A stretch of DNA of 64,000 nucleotides. It comes from Andrena cerasifolii. Its lineage: Eukaryota; Arthropoda; Insecta; Hymenoptera; Andrenidae. The stretch lies in contig NC_135119.1 of the NCBI RefSeq assembly GCF_050908995.1, positions 4,216,001-4,280,000 on the forward strand. Direction: 5' to 3'. Below the pieces are notes generated by a model that was not told the origin of the DNA, searched no databases, and saw only the letters and a list, made by a program, of their open reading frames with translations. How positions within the stretch are numbered: the first letter of the stretch is position 1; every line of letters starts with the position of its first letter. Made by a program: the position numbers and the translations under genes. Shown here piece after piece: positions 10,874 to 21,545 of the stretch.

Positions 10874-11951
10874 GTCCCCTTAAATCTCCATGTTTTATCA
10901 TTTCTTAAACTTCCTACGTAGCCTAATATTAGGCTGTAATATATGAATATCCTTATAGCTTTGGAATGGTTATTTTAAAATCATAGCTTTATCGAAAATT
11001 TATATAATCCAAATAAGGTGAAGAAATTGCTGTATATTTACATTGAATATTTGCTCACAAGTGGCAGGTTCACTGTTTAATAGCAAAGTATTTGAAAAAG
11101 ATTTAATTGCATCTGTAACTCGCTTGGTAACTCCAGTCCTTTGGTTTCATTAAAACTCTACCTGCCATTTCATGCTTGAACAAAAAAATTCTCAGTTTTA
11201 AAGTTTTTAATTAAAACACAACTGCTTCTTACAGATGTTAATGCTTCTCATTCCTCAATTGTTTCGAGGATCTGATACAGCGTTTGTCACATTTACCACA
11301 ATCGCGATCGATATCCATGCAAGGAAGCTTTGAAGCAGAACTGTTACTCGTACGAAAATGTTAATTGGTATCTCTATACAACCAAGTCGATACTCGACTT
11401 TCTCCATCAACCAACAGTTGCATCTATTGTTAATATATAATGTTCAAATATTATGCCTCGTTTCACGAAATACTGTTGGTCGTGCGCCGAAAAAGTTTAA
11501 ATGAAAAGTCCAATTTTAAGTTCCAAAATTGTATTTTTCAATTTACATTCCTACGTTACTAATATATTTTCTTTGCGTCGATGAGCATGTATTACAGTCA
11601 GTGGCATTTCAGTTAAGAATTTTTCTACTGTCTGAAGTTTGATTTATATAAAGTTGAAAGTCTGGATTGGGAATAATTTAATTTCCTTTAAACTTAACAC
11701 AATCATTCAAATACTAGTATTTAGTAACGAAGTAACGAAATACCTAATTCAAAAGAAAATTCGAATACAATAGCGTAGGAGTCTTTGAAAGTAATTTGTT
11801 GTCAACTAAGTTAAGTACTTTGCAGATAATAATTTGTAAAATATTTTATACCATGTCTGTGATCAAGCAACTCGCTGTCAGAAAATCAGGGAGCAAGGTA
11901 AATACTTATATACTAGATATATAATATTCATGTGCCCTTTTTTCCGCCACA
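10874..11951. other. Unassigned AT-rich DNA
   Basis: No recognisable gene, RNA gene or repeat pair. Stop codons are dense in all frames. Confidence 0.5.
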
Positions 11952-12801
11952 GTTACTATTAGGGATTGCAATCCCTAAATTTAATTAAACTTACCGGTTT
12001 CCCGGTAAATCGTGAGAAATACCCTAAATTTTTTACCGGTAATTTGAAAAATTTTTACCGGTAATTCGATAAATTACATATAGCAATATAGCGCATATAT
12101 GCGTTCATTAATTCCATCGACATCTACTACGTTATCAGTAAAAAAACACTTCAATTACTAATAAAGACGAAAACCGAAGTATCTCATGAAGAGCCTACTC
12201 TGATCCAAAAAAAAACTAAGAATCTGAATCAGTCATGAAAAAATGGACGTATTTTCAAGTAGAAAAACTAAGGAGAAAATATATACAAATGGCATATGAT
12301 TTCTTAATGCCTACCCGGCCAACAAGTGTAGAATCTGAGAGAGCTTTATCCGTGGCTGGGTTATTTTGTACAAAAATTAGGTAGCGATCAGGAGACCAAA
12401 GTTTAGACGAATTAGGTATGTTTTTGCGTGCTTATTTGATAAAAAAAATTATTAAATAAAAAATATTTAATTATGAATGTAAGTTAAGATTCTTTTCATT
12501 GTTTTCGTGGTGACGATCCATATTAATAAGTATTGTTATATATATTATATTAATAGTTATACAAATATATCTATTTTCTGTTATATTATTTTATATTTTA
12601 TGTTCAGAATAGCTTTATTTCTATATTTTTTATAATGCTCGATTAGAGTTAAAAAAAAAGTTTTTCTTGTAATGTTTACTCTTATATTTTCAATACCTTA
12701 AAAAATACCGGTAAATTATCGGTAAACCGGTTTTGATTAAAAATTTTACCGAATTACCGGTAATTGAAAAAGTCGGTAATTTCGCAATCCCTAGTTACTA
12801 T
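11952..12801. mobile_element. hAT element with perfect 8-bp TSD
   Basis: The 8-bp word GTTACTAT is duplicated exactly at 11952-11959 and 12794-12801. Between them the termini are TAGGGATTGCAATCCC and, minus strand, TAGGGATTGCGAAATTACC. Subterminal regions are packed with ACCGGTAA and related self-complementary words (11995-12065 and 12705-12770). Inside is a decayed hAT transposase C-terminus (12235-12459). At 834 bp it is an internally deleted derivative of an autonomous hAT. Confidence 0.92.
12235..12459 (+). pseudogene. hAT transposase C-terminal (dimerisation) relic
   Basis: In one frame from the ATG at 12235 the translation contains PTSVESERALSVAG followed by a KIR motif, one stop codon (12382-12384), then LDELGMFLRAYL. 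The S-x-E-R-x-F/L-S-x-A-G pattern with a downstream L-x-E-x-L block is the hallmark of the hAT C-terminal dimerisation domain, which is needed for transposase oligomerisation in the nucleus. The DNA-binding and catalytic parts are missing, so the relic is inactive. It lies centrally in the flanking hAT element, which is the expected position for a 3' end of the transposase gene. Confidence 0.85.
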
Positions 12802-13578
12802 GTAACGCAATTGTGAAATCTGCTTTTCATACGTTGTATTCTTTAATTGCACATTCCAACCACATAACAAGCAACAAAACCATCTGTAGGTATATCGTTA
12901 TTATGCCCACGAGATCCATGAGCTCGGTAGAACGTAAAATAATAAGAATAATAAAAAATAAACCACGACATTAACAATGTTTGACCCTTTAAACTAATAA
13001 CGAAGCAAGTGCCCGCGTGTACAACCAACTTCCAAAATAAATTAACTCAAAAACAAAACCCTCGTACACGAAAATGTGTATTTTACATTTTCCACTTGTT
13101 TTTATTCAGAAAACCGTTCCCTTGTCAATTGGAGAGCGAATTAATTCTCTGTAAAGCTACTCTAACGAAGTGTTCATTCGACACACAATTACACGAGGTA
13201 ACGAGTGCGTTAATAAAATATGTCCCGACGATTATTATCGATACAAGGCGGTTTCAATGTGTCGCATCGTATTTTAATTACACTGAGGAATTCGAAAATT
13301 CATCGTTGACGTGAGAAACAGCAGACGTCGCAATTTTGCAAGAAACGTCAGTTGCTGAATTGTTTAATAGGTAAATAATTAATTTTGGCAGCAATAATTT
13401 TGAATAATTAATTACAATTATTCATGATATATGTACCTGCTGTCTACATGTTGGAAATTGAGGACGACGTTGCTGCACATTAAATGATAATTTACCATCC
13501 ATTGTCGACGGAGGAATAAAATAAAATATGTACTCCACGAAACGTATTTGCGTACAAACTGTCCCATATAAATCACAT
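12802..13578. other. Unassigned DNA
   Basis: The 101-codon plus-strand frame at 13009-13314 has no recognisable domain, no homologous repeat in the window and ordinary AT-rich composition. I do not call it a gene. Confidence 0.45.
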
Positions 13579-14607
13579 TAGGGTAACTCGGGGTAATATG
13601 CCACCGCAGGTAATAAGCCACTTCTCAATAATTTTTTAAATAATGCACAGATGCCGTTACCATTTGCGCTAATTCCATTCAATTTAGTGTAACTGCTAAG
13701 ACGACAATAGATTTTCGTATTTACCTTCTTTTATTTTCAGTAAATCCTGGTAAGTTATCTAGAGACGAGTATTTTGAATAAAATGTTTATTCGTATCAAA
13801 ATATTTATTTGTATTTATCATTACCTTTATGTACGTGCAGCTCATTTTGATTTCACATCTTTTTTTATTTTATAATTATTATTATCTTCTGTTTTTTGTG
13901 ATTCATTTGATTTCATGTACTTGGCGTAATTTTTTTTTACTTTTCTGAAGTTTTTTATGGAGATAAAAGTATCGTCTTGATCTAATTTCACACTGTAACT
14001 AGAATGCAGATTGTACAATTGTGTGAACAGTTATACAAAAGATCAATAGATTATGACAAAGTAGACTAGCAAACGAATTTTACAAGCTCTCGCACATTTG
14101 TTAACACTATGTAGGGGAAGGTGGGGCAAGACGGGGAGCCCCCCGTATCTCGTGATACAAGCGCACTAATTAAAATTGAGCATACGCGTCAGATGCGTCG
14201 CTACCGGCGCCGTCAGTGAGTAGCGAATCAATGAAACATGTGGACGCGTGACGAAGTTAGATCAGAATTTATAATTTATTGGGACTTCCTTACTTTTGCC
14301 TTATTTTTAGCACCCGTGACAGTGATATAATAATATAGAAGATCTCCGGTGTATGTATGTGTTTCTCAGGCAGAATTTAGCTGGCTATAAGGTAGGTATG
14401 TTATTTTATAGTTTTGTAAATAATCTTTCGGGCAGAGTTCATGTGATTGCAGTGAGACGAGAAGGGGCATGGTGGGGTAATGGTATAACTCTCATTTCCA
14501 TTACCCCACCATGCCCCTCACAAACCTAGAAAGAAAAATCAACGTTTCTCATTGTTCCAGGATGGTTAAAAACTACAGACGGAAGACGGACCGAGGAAAA
14601 TGATACT

Positions 14608-14765
14608 TCTTTTCTATTAATTAGTCCAAAAGAACTGATTCCCTTGTGGAAAGGTGGAGAAGCTGCCAAATATGTGGCAAATGGGCTCATTTCTCCTGTG
14701 TTCATGTAGGAGATGAGGACAACGAAGCCATACATGCGTGTCTCCTCTGTCAACCCAATAAATAA
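14608..14765 (+). pseudogene. C-terminal PHD-type finger of a pogo-like transposase
   Basis: The frame ending at the TAA 14763-14765 reads W-R-S then CQICGKWAHFSC, a GDEDNEAIHAC stretch, and CLLCQPNK. This C-x2-C-x3-W-x-H-x2-C and C-x2-C arrangement is the same C-terminal finger type as in the outer element at 15820-15957, though the sequences differ. A TAG stop lies upstream in this frame near 14622-14627 and no catalytic domain remains. It is a relic of the transposase that once mobilised the 14114-15519 family. Confidence 0.75.
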
Positions 14766-14883
14766 TTACTTTATATACATATACTTTATTTATATTGGTT
14801 TTTAATTGGTACCCCATCTTACCCCACCCGTGGGGCAAGATGGGGAGAAAAGACTTTTTCTGAATTTTTTTTATTTATTCCAT

Positions 14884-15372
14884 GTAACACGTTGACTGCC
14901 GCGCGCGTTCACAGTGAAATCTCCTTCAGGCCACGAGTACCGCTGTACGAAGCGTATTCTGCTGGGTATTCCCAGCGATATTTAAAAATGCGAATCGCTG
15001 ATTGTCGCAAGAATAACCTCCCGCCCCGTTTGTTTCCATGGTATCATTCTCGGTCATTTACTTTCGTTACTTCGCATTTGTTTCTCATCTCGCCACTGTA
15101 CAGGATCAGTTTGACTCTTTGCCGAGTAACGAGCGGTATAACTTAAAATCTCTACCCTATCTCTATTGTTAATTTAAGTTATATTAATATATATAGTTTA
15201 TATTAATTAATATTCAATAGTTTTGTTACTTCCTCTGCGAAATATCTTTTCAAACACATACGAATGTTTTGCGCAAGTAGTCAAATAAGCGTCACCCCAA
15301 TACGAGTGACGCGGCTCGATCAGAAACTTTACTGTCACCCGAATGCGGGTGACGTGGCTGTCAACGTGTTAA
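14884..15372. mobile_element. TTAA-type MITE with subterminal hairpins
   Basis: The right end on the minus strand reads TTAACACGTTGACAGCCACG and the left end reads GTAACACGTTGACTGCCGCG, so the left TTAA has one substitution. Just inside the right end is the hairpin GTCACCC-loop-GGGTGAC (about 15334-15353), with a degenerate sister near 15292-15313; near the left end ttcacagtgaa is a shorter one. This is the same terminal design as at 1998-2440 and 39676-39988. No coding. Confidence 0.7.
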
Positions 15373-15664
15373 ACCTGTAAAACTTAGGTTGATTCACAGT
15401 TAAACTGAAAGAGTTATTACCAAAGAATGGTTCAGACATGAAATTGATTAGTTGATTATGAAAATCTGTGTTTTATTCATCATCAAATCTTAACTACCCC
15501 GTCTTGCCCCACCTTCCCCTACTTTGTGGAGAGATTTTTAATCTTCCTTTTATGACCGTGTGGAGTAATATGTCACATGTTTGTTGGTATAATATGCCAC
15601 AAACTAATATTTTTATAACTCTTTCTATTTAATCCCATCGAGTTGTTTTTTTCGTATTAGAACC

Positions 15665-15957
15665 ATGCCTAAGAAGTATGTACGCACTTCAAACCGTGCT
15701 GTTTGGTCAGACGAAAGTTTAAAGAAAGATATTCGAATGGTGAAGGAGGCTCGTAATACAATATAGAACAAATTTTGAGAATGCAGATATTTTTTATGAC
15801 AATTCGACTGATGCAGAAAACGTGCAACTACTGTGCAATATGTGAACTATATTATTACGATAAAAAAGGACCTAAATGTGACTGGGTAAAAACTACTTGT
15901 TGCAAAAAGTGGGTCCATGATGACTGCGTAGAGATTGGGGACTGTTTAGTTTGTTAG
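15665..15957 (+). pseudogene. Pogo-like transposase relic: N-terminus joined to PHD-type finger
   Basis: The ATG at 15665 opens 33 codons beginning MPKKYVRTSNRAVWSDESL, which matches the usual start of pogo/Tigger/Jerky-like transposases just ahead of their helix-turn-helix domain; a TAG stops it at 15764. Only nine bases later another frame gives a cysteine-rich tail with CAIC, then CDW, CCKKWVHDDC and CLVC, the C-x2-C / W-x-H-x2-C pattern of a PHD-type finger found at the C-terminus of some insect pogo transposases. The whole DDE catalytic domain is deleted. The finger may help target or bind chromatin; that is family knowledge, not shown here. Confidence 0.8.
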
Positions 15958-16439
15958 AAATAGCTTTTTTTCAAATATATTTTACGTTTCATTGAGTTCA
16001 AATATTTGTTATTAGTTACTAATAGCTTGAACAGTTTAAAATATTGTTGGTTCTCAAAAATTTGAGTGATTAGTTCGCACTTCATAGCTTGTGGCATATT
16101 ACCTCAGAACTTGTGGCATATTTACCCACCACTTGGGTAATATGCCACTTTGGAGGACTTTGGTATCTGTACGTTTCTCATTGAACTATAAAAGTTACAT
16201 ATTTTTACTTATTAGTCAATATACAGAATTAGTTACACTTTCAAATGGTTTTATTTATTTCCCTGTATCTACTTATACTTGTGAGATATCGCGTTTCAAA
16301 GTTAACTGTGGCATATTACCCGAGTTACCCTAATATCGGTTCAAAAACGCAAACTAATTTCGAATTTCCCTTCGTTTCATATCACTTTTGTATTATTACT
16401 TCATTTATTATATGTGGAGCTTCATCGCATGCTAATTAC

Positions 16440-17010
16440 ATCGTGCTTCGGGTTTATACAAAAACCGACTTTTGAAAAGGCCGGTTTTCAAATTCCACTA
16501 TTTCCAAAAAACCGGTTAAACCGGTTTTCAAATTTTCACAAAAAATATAATTAAAATAGTAAATAAATACTTGTAGCTTATTTTAAAATAATTCAGTTTC
16601 CTTAATATTATGGAATTACAAAAATATAACAAACAAACAAAAAATACTCTATCTATAAAGAACCAAATAAAAAATTATAATAACTAAAATCCGTACAAAA
16701 TATAAATCTTTTAAAAGGTGGTACCCAATTATAAATCTTTATTCCATTAGTATTTTTTTCTGAAAATATGAACTCATGAAGAGTAGTTTTACAGTAAACT
16801 GTTACCTATTACAATATGCTTGTGTCCGAGGCGATTTCACGTCAAAATGTTAACGTTTTTAATTAAATAATTAATTCATTTCTGCATATTAATTCTAGTA
16901 TATGAAACCGGTTTTTTAAATTTAAAACCGGTTTTCGAATTTTACAGATTTATAAATAAAAACCGGTTTTTAAACCCGGTTTTTTAAAACCGACAAACCC
17001 TAATCGTGCT
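16440..17010. mobile_element. hAT-type MITE with 8-bp TSD and AACCGGTT iterons
   Basis: ATCGTGCT is duplicated at 16440-16447 and 17003-17010. Termini are TCGGGTTTATACAAAAACC on the left and TAGGGTTTGTCGGTTTT on the minus strand at the right. Both subterminal regions are full of aaaaccggttttnaaa words (16478-16535 and 16905-16985), a self-complementary motif. It has 555 bp between the duplications and no transposase. Confidence 0.88.
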
Positions 17011-17276
17011 GGAAGATACGCAATAGAAAGGCAATAAAGAATTTAGATTAACCTTATCATTATAATTTAAGAATATGATAACGTCACAGAAGTTTTCATA
17101 TTGATATTAATACGAAATAATTGTTTATGTTATAAATTTTCGCCAACTTAATGGAATTCCAATTAATATATGTCACTAGTAACTTAGTAAGACGCGGCGA
17201 AGATGTTGAAGGTTCATTAAATTTCAATTTTTATACCCCCGGACTTAAAGTGCACGTCGAATCAATTCGTAAAGTA

Positions 17277-17491
17277 TAGGGTGGATGTACCAGTAAATGA
17301 ACACATTTTATTAAAACGAGTAAAATATGTTACTAAAATAAGCAACTAATTAGTTAGAAACTTCTTTTACTTTCTTGCTTCATATCCAAACAATTATTGC
17401 AGTTACGTTTGCAACTCGCGTTGCAAACATAATTTTGTAATAGTGTTCACTCATTACCCTTAAGTGTTTATTTATTGGTGCGTTTACCCTA
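17277..17491. mobile_element. TA-flanked MITE with GGGT termini
   Basis: TA at 17277-17278 and 17490-17491 encloses inverted repeats GGGTGGATGTACCAGTAAAT and, minus strand, GGGTAAACGCACCAATAAAT. With 211 bp and no coding it belongs to the same broad TA/GGGT terminal type as the pogo-like elements at 13581, 31675 and 62854. Confidence 0.75.
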
Positions 17492-17519
17492 CAAATAACT
17501 TGAAATTTTTCGTAAACTG

Positions 17520-17606
17520 CCCTAGCAGCATTTGTGGTTGGCATTTTGGTGGCCAACTAATTTCCAACTTGGGGATACTGTGGGCCAACCAGAAATGCTA
17601 CTAGGG
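17520..17606. mobile_element. 87-bp palindromic MITE, CCCTAGTAGCATTT family
   Basis: Ends read CCCTAGCAGCATTTGTGG and, minus strand, CCCTAGTAGCATTTCTGG. The middle contains gccaactaatttccaactt. A second copy with the same middle lies at 59772-59860. The target duplication is unclear. Confidence 0.75.
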
Positions 17607-19270
17607 TATATATTCCAAATTCATAAATTAGAGAAGATTAGATTAGTACTTAAAATCGATTAGTAATTTAATTAGATAATTATATGCATTACAAATTCAT
17701 AAATTATATAACTTTCAATGAAACTGGAAATTCGGAATTACCTTTTGTCTTCCTTTTTCTTTCATGACTGACTGTGTCGAGGAAACAATTATGATCTGTT
17801 AAGAATTTCCGGTAGTTAGATTTATGATATGAAAACCCTGGAAACCAGGTCACATGGGAAATTGCTACTTTTAAAAATTATTGAATACACAATTATATAC
17901 TTTAATCTACTCAGGAGTCAAGATTCTAGGGGTTGAATAACAAAGTATTTTCAAACTTCCCCAAACCCCAGGTAGCGGCTTCTCCTTCATTCTCAATATC
18001 GATTGACATAAACTCAGGACGTGGCACGGGGTCAGTCACAGTGTTTATAACTCTGCCAGGTAGTAATGTGTTTTCGCGTGAAAAATCGTCAGTTCTTCCT
18101 TGGCATTCACCAATTTGCACACTAATTTAACAGGAAAAGAATTGATCAATACTTTGGATCTAAGGAAATTTGAGACTACTGGTCACTGTCGCACATATAT
18201 ATATATATATATGTTTCGTGAGGCTTGGTGTAGGTGAATTTTGTACGTATGAATGACATGAAAATAATTAATTGTAGAAAATGGAAACTGAACTGCACCA
18301 ACGTCTAGGGTTACTTGAAGTTTGGGTTATCTCTGGGTTAGGTTAAGATTAAATATAAAGTTGGAGATAAAAATTAAACCAACCGGACAATACTTTTCCG
18401 CAAATAGGAAACGCGTAAAAACCCACCCAGCCTTAAGACCTACTTGCAGCTCCTCGCTGAGAGGTAGAGGTAATCTCTATAATAATCTCTTAACTGAAAT
18501 TTAATTTCTTAATTGTATTCTGTAATCGAATTGCAACTACTGAGTCTAAGTGGCCTGCAATTTTTCGTCACTGTAAACCTGCAGGTTGCATGCGGCACAG
18601 TAAGCAGACTTTGCTTCGCTGAAAAACAGCCCAACGAAAAATATAAAAGCGACGAATTGTGGAATCGCTCGTTGAACGCGATCTTTTATTTAGGAATCTG
18701 CCTACCAGATTATTCATAATTCAGATTCAGTTTAGGGTTAGATACCCCAAGTCTTCGCAACGTCTAAATCTGGTTATTGTCACCCATTTCGATCGTTAAC
18801 CACTTTCCGCGCGACTTTCCCTTACACTGTGTCTGGTCATCGTCACCCACTTGGACCCTTAGACCTCTTCAGGCGTACGTGCCTTAGCCGTAAACAAGCG
18901 GATTAGGCCGTGGGCCTCAAGGCCCTTTCCAACCGAAATCGCTTCAAACATAGAAAGTAACTTTCTCCAGTAACGCCACTTCTACCCTCGCAATAACCAA
19001 TCCGAGTTCCTACTTCCTCACCCTCGAAATAGCAACCACCAATAGCGTTCTCCTGTTAGTCGACGTTCTTTTCGAAACTCGCGAACGAGAGTCAGGAAGC
19101 TCTGGTACTTTGTACGGTCAAGTCACCTCGAATACGCTGTTTAATATAGACTTGTTTTATTTTATACAAGTGTTCGAATTTCTTCCTCCCCGGGTTCGCG
19201 ACATTAGTCACGATTTAAACCTTTTGACACAAATATGATAATCACTTCTGGAGTCCCTCAGATTTACGTG
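17607..19270. other. Unassigned DNA with an (AT) microsatellite
   Basis: 18195-18213 is an AT dinucleotide run. 18740-19200 is richer in C and CpG, with two similar blocks, ggttattgtcaccca near 18772 and ggtcatcgtcaccca near 18834, a loose direct repeat. The open frames 17926-18130 on opposite strands shadow each other; none has a known domain. Confidence 0.4.
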
Positions 19271-19441
19271 TAGGGTAGACCGGAGGCGATTGTAACACGT
19301 TAAATATCCCAAAACATATGATAGATATTAACACAAATGTTGGATATATGATGAAGAATGACATTTGGAATACGCACATCCATATGCTAGCAGTATAGAT
19401 ACACAATAGACATCCATAGTGAAGAAAATAACTTTTTGATA

Positions 19442-19956
19442 CTCTTAAGCAGGGTTGACTAACTGGTGGCTCGCGAGCCACCGGGGGCACCTCCGCCTTG
19501 CTGCCACGCTGAACAGCCCCCCTCCATACCGACCAGACTCTGCTGATCGCAGTGGATTCCTCCTTCTTTCCTTCTCTTTTCGACTGCGATCGTCAGAGCT
19601 GGGAGGTATGGAGGGGGGCCGTTCAGCGTGGCAGCAAGGCGGAGGTGCCCCTGGCAGGGACTGCAACCCGCTCGGAGCCGGTTACAAGTAACATAAGACA
19701 GTCCATTCCAGACAGCCACTTAAGGGGATACTCTGGTCATCTGGCCGAAAAATTGAGCAGGGACAAGTAGATGAATATTATGCAAAAAGTTTTGCACGAT
19801 TATATTTGTTGTTCATTGAGTAAAAAAATCATAAAGATTGTTAAGTGGCTGTCTAAACCAGACTGTCTTATGTTACTGGTAACCCGCTCCGGGCGGGTTA
19901 TAATCCCTGGCCCCCGGTGGCTCGCGAGTCACCAGTTAGTCAACCCTGCCCTAAAG
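19442..19956. mobile_element. Palindromic hAT-type element with nested inverted repeats
   Basis: Termini CAGGGTTGACTAACTGGTGG appear on both strands, flanked by the imperfect 8-bp pair CTCTTAAG and CCCTAAAG (six of eight match). Inside are two more inverted-repeat pairs: cacctccgccttgctgcc at about 19496 against its complement near 19635, and gacagccacttaa at 19711 against ttaagtggctgtc at 19841. Next to the termini, gtggctcgcgagccac is itself palindromic. Opposite-strand open frames here mirror each other for that reason. Confidence 0.7.
19720..19844. mobile_element. Insertion at a TTAA inside a perfect palindrome
   Basis: TTAA at 19720-19723 and 19841-19844 borders 117 bp beginning GGGGATACTCTGG. 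Removing it joins gacagccac, TTAA and gtggctgtc into a perfect palindrome, so the insertion hit the centre of a pre-existing inverted repeat. The left end resembles other TTAAGGGGA starts at 6805 and 23771. The right end is not a clear inverted repeat of it, so the element may be end-deleted. Confidence 0.6.
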
Positions 19957-20352
19957 TAACTTTTCCTTACTGATTTAAAATTGTAATATAAATACTCCCT
20001 TTGCAAGTACGTGTTTTCTCTTTTTTTAAATATTTAATCTGGCCATTTTTAAAGTAATACTGATCGTTACTTATCACTTTTAAGTGTCGCGTTAATAAAC
20101 ATTTATAATTTAAGTTGAAAACCTGGTCGGGGGCGATTGTAGCATCGGCAGTCGGGGTCGGTTGTACCGCGACAGAACCGAACAGTGACAATGAAGAATG
20201 CACCAGCCAAAACGTTTTCTATTTCCGCCACAATGGCGACACCGCATAATTGGTTATAAACTTTACTTTTTTTCATTTATTATTATAATTAAAGTCAATA
20301 GATATTTTAATTTTGTAAAGTTAAATTTGTGCTAGTATCGACTCCATGCAGT

Positions 20353-21222
20353 GTTACAACCAGGGACTGTAAACCGGTATGATTTTGATACCGGTATTAC
20401 GTCAACAAAGCTATACCGACACCGATATCGTACCAAAACTGATGAATACCGAAACCGTTATAGAACCGAAATAGGTGAATACCGAAATCGTTAAAGTACC
20501 GGAACCGAAATAAAAACCGGTGACTTTTCCGGCTCCTCTTTGGATGACATAGTAGATTAAAGTAATATCTCCATAACCCTTATTAATTCGAGGTGTAAAA
20601 ACACCGATATAAGGTAATATCTTTTCATAAAAATATCAATATATTAGTACAGTATTGTCTCGTTAGCGGCTCGCTGGTCGGGACCGGCGTTGAGCCCGTA
20701 TCGTGAACGGAACCCTAATTCCGAGCGTTCGTTTTTCGCTTCTTTCTGGCCGAAGGGGGGGAGCGAGATGGAACACTGCGTGCGCGATGGTCGTCCGAAA
20801 GACGGAGCGAGAAAAAACATCAACACGTCGTCTGTCTCGTACCGTCCTCGCTAGCTTCGGTCCCTCTCGCTCGTTCTCGTTGCATCTCGTTCTCGCCATC
20901 GCCCGACAAGAGTGAGACAGAAGTGGTGGGGATAGCGAAAAGTCCGTATCGTGTACACCAAACCGAGCCCGTAACGAGACAATACTGTATACGTTTAGCG
21001 TATAGATTCTTGTCGAATAATAGTTTGAAAACTCTAATAAAATCCGAAAACCGAATAAATTACCGGTAAATATAGGTAAATATACCGGTATTTGCATGTA
21101 TCGGTATGACGGCATACCGGCATTTGCGAATTTCGGTTTCTATAAAGGTTTTGGAGATGGAACCGAAAAGTACCGGTATCATACCGGTATTTTCAGTTTC
21201 GGTAGAAGTCCCTGGTTACAAC
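20353..21222. mobile_element. hAT-type element with 8-bp TSD and TACCGGTA iterons
   Basis: GTTACAAC is duplicated at 20353-20360 and 21215-21222. Termini are CAGGGACTGTAAACCGGTA and, minus strand, CAGGGACTTCTACCGAAAC. Subterminal DNA is dense in ataccggtat-type words (20377-20520 and 21060-21205). A TA-flanked pogo-type MITE at 20650-20987 is inserted centrally. No hAT transposase remains. Confidence 0.9.
20648..20989. mobile_element. Pogo-type MITE, CpG-rich, nested in a hAT
   Basis: TA at 20648-20649 and 20988-20989 flanks termini CAGTATTGTCTCGTTAGC and, minus strand, CAGTATTGTCTCGTTACG. The CAGTA start and TA duplication are typical of pogo. The 338-bp interior is GC- and CpG-rich compared with all its neighbours (repeated ctcgttctcg and cgttctcg words), which keeps several frames open by chance, including the longest frame of the window at 20663-21115. 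Confidence 0.85.
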
Positions 21223-21457
21223 CGGCCCGGGGTCAGGGACGATTGTAACACTTTCTCCGCTTCTCATTTTTTATTAATAACCGGAATATTACTTGACATA
21301 CAGCGAAAATGTCGGATAAGTAAGTAACATTTTCGTAAATATACTGTTGCTGTAACTGTAACAGGTTTTGCGTAATCGTATTCCAAAGTCAAAGTGCTAC
21401 TACCGCCCCCGATCTATCCTAATATAAAAGTCAATATTGCATAAGATCTATGGACAG

Positions 21458-21545
21458 TTAACACATCCAACGCCACGCGACGTCCATATGCTTTTCCATT
21501 GGAAATGTTCATTATGGGTGACCGTCACAGCGGTGAATGTGTCAA
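21458..21545. mobile_element. Small TTAA-type MITE
   Basis: Left end TTAACACATCCAACGCCACG; right end on the minus strand TTGACACATTCACCGCTGTG, so one TTAA is mutated. About 88 bp and no coding. The termini resemble the TTAACAC start at 15372. Confidence 0.5.

Larger units (their letters stand above)
14112..15521. mobile_element. Nested pogo-like element with GGGGAAGGTGGGGC termini
   Basis: TA at 14112-14113 and 15520-15521 flanks perfect inverted repeats of 23 bp starting GGGGAAGGTGGGGCAAG. The terminal word recurs inside as a long hairpin at 14810-14848 (ccccatcttaccccac against gtggggcaagatgggg). Another 20-bp-stem hairpin lies at 14463-14518. A PHD-finger relic (14608-14765) ties it to pogo-type transposases, and a TTAA MITE (14884-15372) is inserted in its right half. 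Confidence 0.88.
13579..16332. mobile_element. Pogo-like element, internally deleted, with nested insertion
   Basis: TA at 13579-13580 and 16331-16332 flanks termini GGGTAACTCGGGGTAATA and, minus strand, GGGTAACTCGGGTAATATG. The terminal word GTGGCATATTACC recurs inside (near 15590, 16091, 16112, 16137), a set of subterminal iterons. A pogo-type transposase relic lies at 15665-15957. The left subterminal part is interrupted by a second TA-flanked element at 14114-15519. Without it the copy is about 1.3 kb, a deletion derivative. Confidence 0.88.
19271..21421. mobile_element. TA-flanked pogo-like element carrying nested hAT elements
   Basis: TA at 19271-19272 and 21420-21421 flanks termini GGGTAGACCGGAGGCGATTG and, minus strand, GGATAGATCGGGGGCGGT. 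The inner part of the terminus recurs as gggggcgattgtagc near 20129, ggggtcggttgtacc near 20153 and gggacgattgtaacac near 21236. Two insertions explain most of the rest: 19450-19948 and 20361-21214. No transposase of its own remains. Confidence 0.7.

Noticed and set aside
18195..18213. Regulatory role for the AT dinucleotide run
   Set aside because: An ordinary microsatellite in AT-rich DNA.
20663..21115. The longest open frame, 150 codons on the minus strand
   Set aside because: It spans a CpG-rich pogo MITE and part of the hAT around it, crosses a transposon boundary and has no recognisable domain.
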